Positions 58,836 through 64,000 of a stretch of DNA of 64,000 nucleotides are shown here, piece after piece (position 1 is the stretch's first letter; the number at the start of each line of letters is the position of its first letter). The notes under the pieces were generated by a model. It did no database searches. It was not told the origin of the DNA and saw only the letters and a program-made list of their open reading frames with translations. The DNA is from Panicum virgatum (Eukaryota; Streptophyta; Magnoliopsida; Poales; Poaceae): NCBI RefSeq assembly GCF_016808335.1, contig NC_053143.1, positions 55,861,339-55,925,338 on the forward strand, written 5' to 3'. The position numbers and the translations under genes are program-made.

Positions 58836-60157
58836 TCAGGCGACCACGGTCGGTGGTGCGAGGTGTCTACGCAGGACGGTCAACGGGTGCTGGGCCGCGC
58901 GCAGGCGTTTGGGTCCTCTTGTCGGGGCAGTCGAAGGACTTGTGGTTAGGCTTGTGGCAGGTGAAGCAAACAACCAGAGCGGTACCGGTGTTAGCTCGCT
59001 GCCCCTGCTGGAAGCGGTTGTAGCCTCCTCCACCTTGAGCTGGTCCCCTGTTGTAGTTGTTCTGGTTGCCTCCCCCTCCGAAGTTCCTGTTTGGTGGGAC
59101 GGAGCCGGAGCGGTAGTTGCTCCTGGATAGGGGTGGTGGTGCACTCCTGTTTTCTGGAAAGGGCGGTCGTGCATTGGCTGGTCAGCCCTTCTCTTCTTGT
59201 TGCACTGGCGATCCTCCCAGGTAAGCCTTTCCTTCTCTGCAGCGATGCAACGGTTCACCAGGAGGCGGAGCATGGGGAACTCACATCCGGCCACCAGCTG
59301 GCGAATACCGTGGTGCAAGCCACGCTGAAACCAGAACTATTTCTTCTCATCGGTGTTGGTGTCGTCAGGGGCGTATCGCATCATGTTCATGAAGTGGCGC
59401 TCGTACTCTTCCACCTTCATGGTACCCTGGACCATTGTGCGGAAATCCTGGGCCTTCTGAATCATCACTTGCTTCGGCACGTGCTGGTCATGAAATGCCT
59501 TAGCGAACTCCTCCCAGGTGATGTGAGCGGGATCTGTGTGGGAGTCGCAGTAGCTGTCCCACCAGGACTTAGCGGGTCCCTCCAGCTGGTGCGCGGCAAT
59601 GGCGACACACTCCTCGTCATTGCAGTCGGTGAGGTCAAGCTTCGACTCGATGACCTTGAGCCAGTCGTCGGCGTCCATCGGGTCCTTCGAGTAGCTGAAC
59701 GTCGGCGCCTTCAGACGGATGAACCTCTTGATCTTCCGTTGCAGGCTTTCCTCCTGGGGGCGGGGTATGGTCCCCTGTGCTGAACCCCCTGCTCGGCGAT
59801 CTGGGTCAGGCGCTGCATCCACTGAGTCTGAGCAGCCATGACCTCAACGAGGTTAGGCAGTGGTGGTGGCAGTGGCGGTGCCTGTTGGTGCTGTGGTGGT
59901 AGATCCACCTCGATCTCTTCGTCGACTTCCTCGTCCTCATCATCTTCTCCCTCTGCCTACCCTTGGTACTATTGAGGGGCCTGGGCAGCCGGCGCTGCGC
60001 CCTTGCCATGCCCGCAGGCAGTGCTGGCGCGGGAGCACGTCCGCGTCCGCGGCCACGTCCTTGGTCACGTCCACGGCCACATGCGGCGACAGCGGCTTCC
60101 TCACGAGCGGCTTCCTCGAAGCGGGCCATGATCCGGTTGGATCGACGGATCGACATC
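58836..60157 (-). pseudogene. Ty3/gypsy gag with zinc knuckle, frameshifted
   Basis: The first Met (about 60157) starts MSIRRSNRIMARFEE, followed by an Ala- and Arg-rich stretch. The frame changes near 59900 and again near 59760. The core gag domain (59760-59337) has DADDWLKVIE, AIAAHQLEGPAKSWW and the MNMMRYAPD region. A stop near 59338 and further shifts follow. The CCHC knuckle (C-ACHKPNHKSFDC) lies near 58930-58970 in another frame from most of the rest, just before the protease. Confidence 0.9.
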
Positions 60158-60596
60158 TTCCAAAACACGAAGGTTAAAAGGTTTAACGAATGTCACTCAA
60201 AAAGAAGAGTCATACAAAACTTAGTAATTATATAATCAATGTGAAGAACGAAACAATAACATAAAGCATCAGTATAAGATCCAATCACTCAGTTAACATG
60301 CATAAAGTACAAGAGACGCTAGTGCTTATCTGAGGCTAAAACCCTAACCCTTGGATAGCACACCCAACTCACGCTCTAGAGAGATACATCGTGAAAAACT
60401 CAAAAGGGGTGACTCTTAGCGATTACATGACACATCATGACAATGCTACCGGCATTTTGGTCCTCGGCACCACTCATGACTCTCACGCCGGGATGGGACA
60501 TCGGCGGCTGCTGCTCTACAACTACCTTATTCTAGCTCTACTAGTAACACACCCTACTCTGAACGGGGGCGCTTGTGGAACGGGAACACCCTCTTG
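60158..60596 (-). other. Non-coding leader between the coiled-coil ORF and gag
   Basis: AT-rich, with no coding potential on the minus strand beyond the end of the upstream frame. I see no clear primer-binding site. Confidence 0.4.
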
Positions 60597-61137
60597 ATCT
60601 CCTCTAGGTAGTCATGGGGAAAGATCTCCCTGACGGTCTTCAGGCTCTGTAGAACCTCCGGGGTCTCGATAGCTGGCGGCAAGCTCTCGTAGGGATAGGC
60701 TCGAAGTTCTCCTTGCGGATCTTGGTCCTACTCCCATCTGGAAGCTGGTCCTGCAACTCCTGTAGCTCGGACACCCTCACTGCATCAGTCAGCCTCCAAG
60801 TCTGCTCCAGACGGTCGGCCTTGTCGCGGTAGTACGTGACCGAGCGGAGTAGCTGGGTGAGGTTGTCTTGGTTCTCCCTCTGGCGGGTCTCCAGCTCAGT
60901 GACCTTGCCGCTGACAGTAGTCTCCAGAATCTTCCGATCGGTGATGATCGGGTGAAGATCCTCCATCTGCTTGGCCATCTTGCGGCGCTCTGCCTCAGAT
61001 TGTCGCAGCTTATCCTCAGCCTTGTCTTTGGCATCCATCATCTTGTTTGTCTGCAACTCGGACTCGCGGACCTGGCGGAGTATCGACACCAAGTGGGTCT
61101 GAGCGAAGGCCATGTTCCTGTTCTCTCGCTCCAACCG
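60590..61137 (-). pseudogene. Coiled-coil ORF upstream of gag, interrupted by an LTR
   Basis: The frame enters from the right at 61137 directly after the neighbouring LTR ([20 protein letters not shown]). It is rich in Glu, Lys, Gln and Leu in heptad-like order (LRQVRESELQ, KAEDKLRQSEAERR), typical of a coiled coil. A one-base shift near 60690 moves the C-terminal part (PPAIETPEVLQ to HKRPRSE) to another frame, with its stop near 60575-60580. It lies in the same orientation as gag. I read it as an extra ORF of the Tekay-like element whose 5' part was cut off by the insertion of the LTR element to the right. Its function is not known to me. Confidence 0.6.
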
Positions 61138-62372
61138 TGGTATCAGACTCGCGTGTGTTGTCGGTCGAAACCCACCAGTGAGTAGCGACAGGCAACACGA
61201 AGAGCCGGGAGGTCGTCGGGGCGCTGGCAGGCACTGCTTCCTCGGACAACGGCCCGCAATTCCGTCACACGCCCGGAGATTCCGGAAAATGTAAGGCGTG
61301 CCACCTGACCTATACCCGATCAGGAAGGTGCGAACGTGCTTGTAACGAATTGCCTGCATACACAAACGTAAGTCCGAGCCGTGGTCGGCTCCCCGGGACG
61401 ACTCTTGCATCGGCTTTAAAGAGCCGATCGTGTCCCGGTGTCAGATTGGATCTGCATCTATCCAGATAATGATGAATAAAGCAAATAATTATGGAAAACA
61501 TGCTTCAATTAAATCCAGCTGATTCGATTCACGACGGTAAAAGCCTCACTACTAGATCGGAACATCCTACACGTAACTAGGCCTAGCGAACATAACAGAT
61601 AACTGAACCATAACCGAAAACAGAGGCCTAAGAACTAGCAAGAGCCGATTCCCGGAACAATCCCTATCAAGGCTAAGATAAAGCATCTATTACATCACCG
61701 GAACATCCGATCCGTTTGCAGGGCCTAACCTAGCAGATATAAACTAATCCTTACAAAATAAGAACAAACCGTAACAGATTGGATCTACTAGATAGAAGAG
61801 AAGCAAGATGTTGCCTCCATGCAACTAATTCTATGCAACAAGAATTAGCATAAGATTGAAACGTGACTGCACAGAGACAATGTGATATTCGTAGATGGTA
61901 AGCAACAAAAGCATGATGAATCTACTAAAAGCCATGCTACGAACATCGGGATAACTAGCATTACTCGCCATAAAAAAATGCTTCAGTACGAGTAATACCA
62001 AGGTAAAAGCAAGAACAACGCTGCCCTAATCACGAGAATCGATCAGGGCAGCATGACGCTTACTTGGATGAAACCCTAAGATTAGGGGTGGCGATGCGCC
62101 GAGAGTTGTTGTTTGCGAGACGTGATGACATTCTCCTTTTTTCATGAATAACATAGGGTACATATTTATAGTCCGGAGACTTGGGAAACAATCTAATCCT
62201 AGCTTGTCCCAATCGGACTCTATCTCTAATCTTGAACTAAATCTAAAGATACATGGCCCATGTGGCCCAAATGCTCACGCAGGAGCCGATTCGTAAGCCT
62301 TCTTTAATCTCTTCATTAAGCCCAACTCACTCGCGGCCCATTAATTAACCCTGTTAATTTATGGTGATAACA
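61138..62372 (-). mobile_element. 3' LTR (1235 bp) of a second, Tat-like Ty3/gypsy element
   Basis: On the minus strand it starts TGTTATCACC at 62372, directly after a polypurine tract (AGGGGGGTA, 62374-62382), and ends GATACCA at 61138. The ends form an extended inverted repeat, TGTTATCA and TGGTATCA. A TATA-like ACTATAAATATG lies near 62165, and the leader carries CTCGGCGCATCGCCACCCCT. The polypurine tract on the right shows that the element interior is to the right, towards 64000. A related LTR copy lies at 36390-37330. Confidence 0.8.
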
Positions 62373-62629
62373 CATACCCCCCTGGTTTTGGCAATGATAA
62401 TTCCAAAACCACTCCGTCGCTTCATCTTCCCGTTAATGCTCATTAAAACACACGACAACCACCAAGGAAGACGCAACGCCTCTGCAACTGGCTCCTCGTA
62501 GAATGTGAAAACTGCCTATCTGTCTTCCATCTTTCATTATTTAATCTCACCCCGAATCGGCTCTTCTTCACGGCAAACTCAACTTCCTCCAAAGCCAAGT
62601 AGCACAAAAAACCCCACCTCTAGTAACCA

Positions 62630-63217
62630 TGGCGATTTCTTCCTCCTCCGGCTCCAACTCCTTCAGAGATTCTTCCTCCTCTTCTCCTTCTTCTTCTTCC
62701 CTCTCCGCTTCTTCTATCGACTCCATCACGGAGAGCTGAGAGCCGACTCCTGAGTGGAACCCGACAGCAGCGTACGAGGCGCTGGCTCCTCTGCATTGGG
62801 ATGCAGAGGAGTTTGACTTCGGGGTCGTCTCCGAGGAGGACGAGCCCGAGACCGAGACCGAGGGGGAAGACCTCCAGTTCCTATTCCAAGAGGAACTGGA
62901 GAGCATCAGCGACGATGCTTTCTCTTGGGATGGAGTCGACTCCTCCTCGGAAGAGGAGATCGACTCCTCCTCCGGCGACGACCTAATGGGAGGGAAACCC
63001 TTCCGATTCCTCGGGTCCTCCGAGGAGAACAACGAGGAAGAGAACAGCGGCGGCGGTGGTCGGAGCAGCGACTTCGGGTCCGAGGGCGGCAGCAAGCAGC
63101 GCCTTCGACGACGACGACAGCTACGACGATGAGGACGACGACAGCGATGACGACGACGATGACGGCAACGACTGCGGAGATGCGCCGGCCCAGAGCCCCA
63201 AACGCCGTAGGTACTAG
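62630..63217 (+). pseudogene. Antisense ORF 1 of the Tat-like element: acidic Ser/Glu/Asp-rich protein
   Basis: It lies between the 3' LTR polypurine tract and the element interior, on the strand opposite to the element. The frame starts MAISSSSGSNS in good context (ACCATGG), with a long Ser-rich stretch. A TGA at about 62738-62740 follows, then the same frame goes on with EPTPEWNP, YEALAPLHWDAEEFDF and many Glu/Asp runs. A shift near 63080 leads to a second frame with an Asp run and a basic end (PKRRRY) with its stop at 63215-63217. Antisense ORFs at this place are known from Tat-lineage elements (for example Grande). The protein's role is not known. Confidence 0.7.
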
Positions 63218-63389
63218 GTACCTACGAGCAGTAGAAGTAGTACGGTAGGAGTAGGATTGTAAAGCCGAAGGATTAATTCCTTTGTAAAAATCAGCTTTTT
63301 CCTTTCAAAAACCTTTCCTTTTAATGAAGTTAATTTCCTTCAATTGCTGTGTGTTTGATTTATTTTCCAAAAAGCCAATGGCAACGCAT

Positions 63390-64000
63390 CAGGCTTCTAT
63401 AAATATCTAAGAGCCGACGAAATTCAAACTAGAAGCAACCCGCACAAGAGTAGAGTATCACTTCCACCTTGAACCGAACTCGAAACAAACTCTAAAATCC
63501 GAGTGTAATTCGAAAACCCAGCTCTACAAATTCGAGCAAGAACTCGCTAAGCATCCGGAATTTGAATCAGAGCCCAATCCCTAAGTCAACAGATCTGAAC
63601 CATGGCAGATTCTGCAGCTCAGACAATAAATTCTGCAATCGATGATGCGGCAATCTGCGGCCTGAAGGTAATATCCAGCCCAATCCTTTTAACTTTCTTT
63701 AGCTTATTAAGCCTCTGAAACATTAAACTCTGAAACCTGACACTATATGCATACTTCTGAATTCCTGAACTTCAGGTGTCAGACATTCTTCTGCCGCATC
63801 CTTCCAATCCAAAATCTTTCTGTCTTGGCCCACGAACCTATGAAAACCCCATAGATTTGATCTCTTGTGAAGCAAATAGGGTTCCTTTCATGAATCAAAA
63901 CATTGATTTGAATTCCTGGGCCAACTGCCTAAGAGCCTGGCCCAATCCACCTGAAAGCTGGATTACATGGTATAGTAGAATAGCAAAAGCTCACATGCTC
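63390..64000 (+). CDS. Antisense gene 2 of the Tat-like element, 5' part, with TATA box and intron; runs out of window
   Basis: A TATA box, TCTATAAATATC (about 63398), lies 200 bases before an ATG in a good context (ACCATGG, 63602). Exon 1, 63602-63669, reads MADSAAQTINSAIDD to GLK and ends at a GTAATA donor. The acceptor (TTCAG, about 63776) leads to an exon reading VSDILLPHP and on to SWANCLRAWP and ITWYSRIAKAHM, open to the window edge. The W-rich pattern recalls the start of the plant mobile domain (PMD) proteins found as antisense genes in Tat-type elements; this is inference from a short stretch. The gene is transcribed opposite to the element. Confidence 0.5.

Noticed and set aside
61138..61150. 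TGGTATCAGA resembling an initiator-Met primer-binding site on the plus strand
   Set aside because: It is the reverse complement of the end of a minus-strand LTR, whose start and polypurine tract are visible at 62372-62382. No plus-strand element follows.
62568..63095. 175-codon minus-strand frame opposite antisense ORF 1
   Set aside because: It is a Ser/Glu-rich mirror of the acidic plus-strand ORF, which has the better start context and a recognisable PEWNP/LHWDAEE region.

Overview
The window is nuclear DNA of a grass, most likely a panicoid (sorghum, sugarcane, Miscanthus or millet type). The evidence is the repeat content: several CACTA elements with grass-type subterminal motifs, Helitrons with CTAGT ends, Ty1/copia and Ty3/gypsy retrotransposons, and a plant-specific DUF4220/DUF594 gene. 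It is gene-poor and dominated by nested transposable elements. I see no bacterial-type operons, CRISPR arrays, rRNA or tRNA genes. The only host gene that looks intact is the DUF4220/DUF594 gene at 20696-22960 (minus strand).

Layout. 1-10192 is the right-hand part of CACTA-1, with a TNP2-type transposase gene and a second gene ending in a Ulp1-like cysteine protease domain. 10193-22975 is host unit A, which holds the DUF594 gene and is interrupted by a complete CACTA-2 (10739-20329, target duplication GTC). 23418-24929 holds an orphan CACTA end and a complete 590-bp CACTA derivative. 25863-27392 is a 5'-truncated copia element. A Helitron 3' part ends at 29030. 29031-34168 is an older host unit B, interrupted by a complete minus-strand Helitron-2 (30049-34031). 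34172-39200 holds MITE-like, CACTA and LTR fragments. 39650-41953 is host unit C, a near copy of unit A without CACTA-1 and CACTA-2 and with a broken DUF594 gene. 43147-43857 is a PIF/Harbinger-type element. 45935-49890 is host unit D, interrupted by a Mutator-like element (9-bp target duplication) and by CACTA-3, which carries pieces of a host gene with its introns. From about 52100 to 61137 there is a decayed Tekay-like Ty3/gypsy element on the minus strand. Next to it lie the LTR and 3' interior of a second, Tat-like gypsy element (61138-64000) that carries plus-strand (antisense) genes.

The host units A, B, C and D share flanking blocks in the same order. They look like remnants of a local tandem array of DUF594 genes that was later filled with transposons. 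Because the units are paralogous, one often shows the empty target site for an element in another. This gives exact borders for CACTA-1, CACTA-2, CACTA-3, the Mutator-like element and Helitron-2. All transposase and retrotransposon genes visible here carry frameshifts, stops or deletions, so no element looks autonomous as it stands. All coordinates, alignments and difference counts were made by eye.
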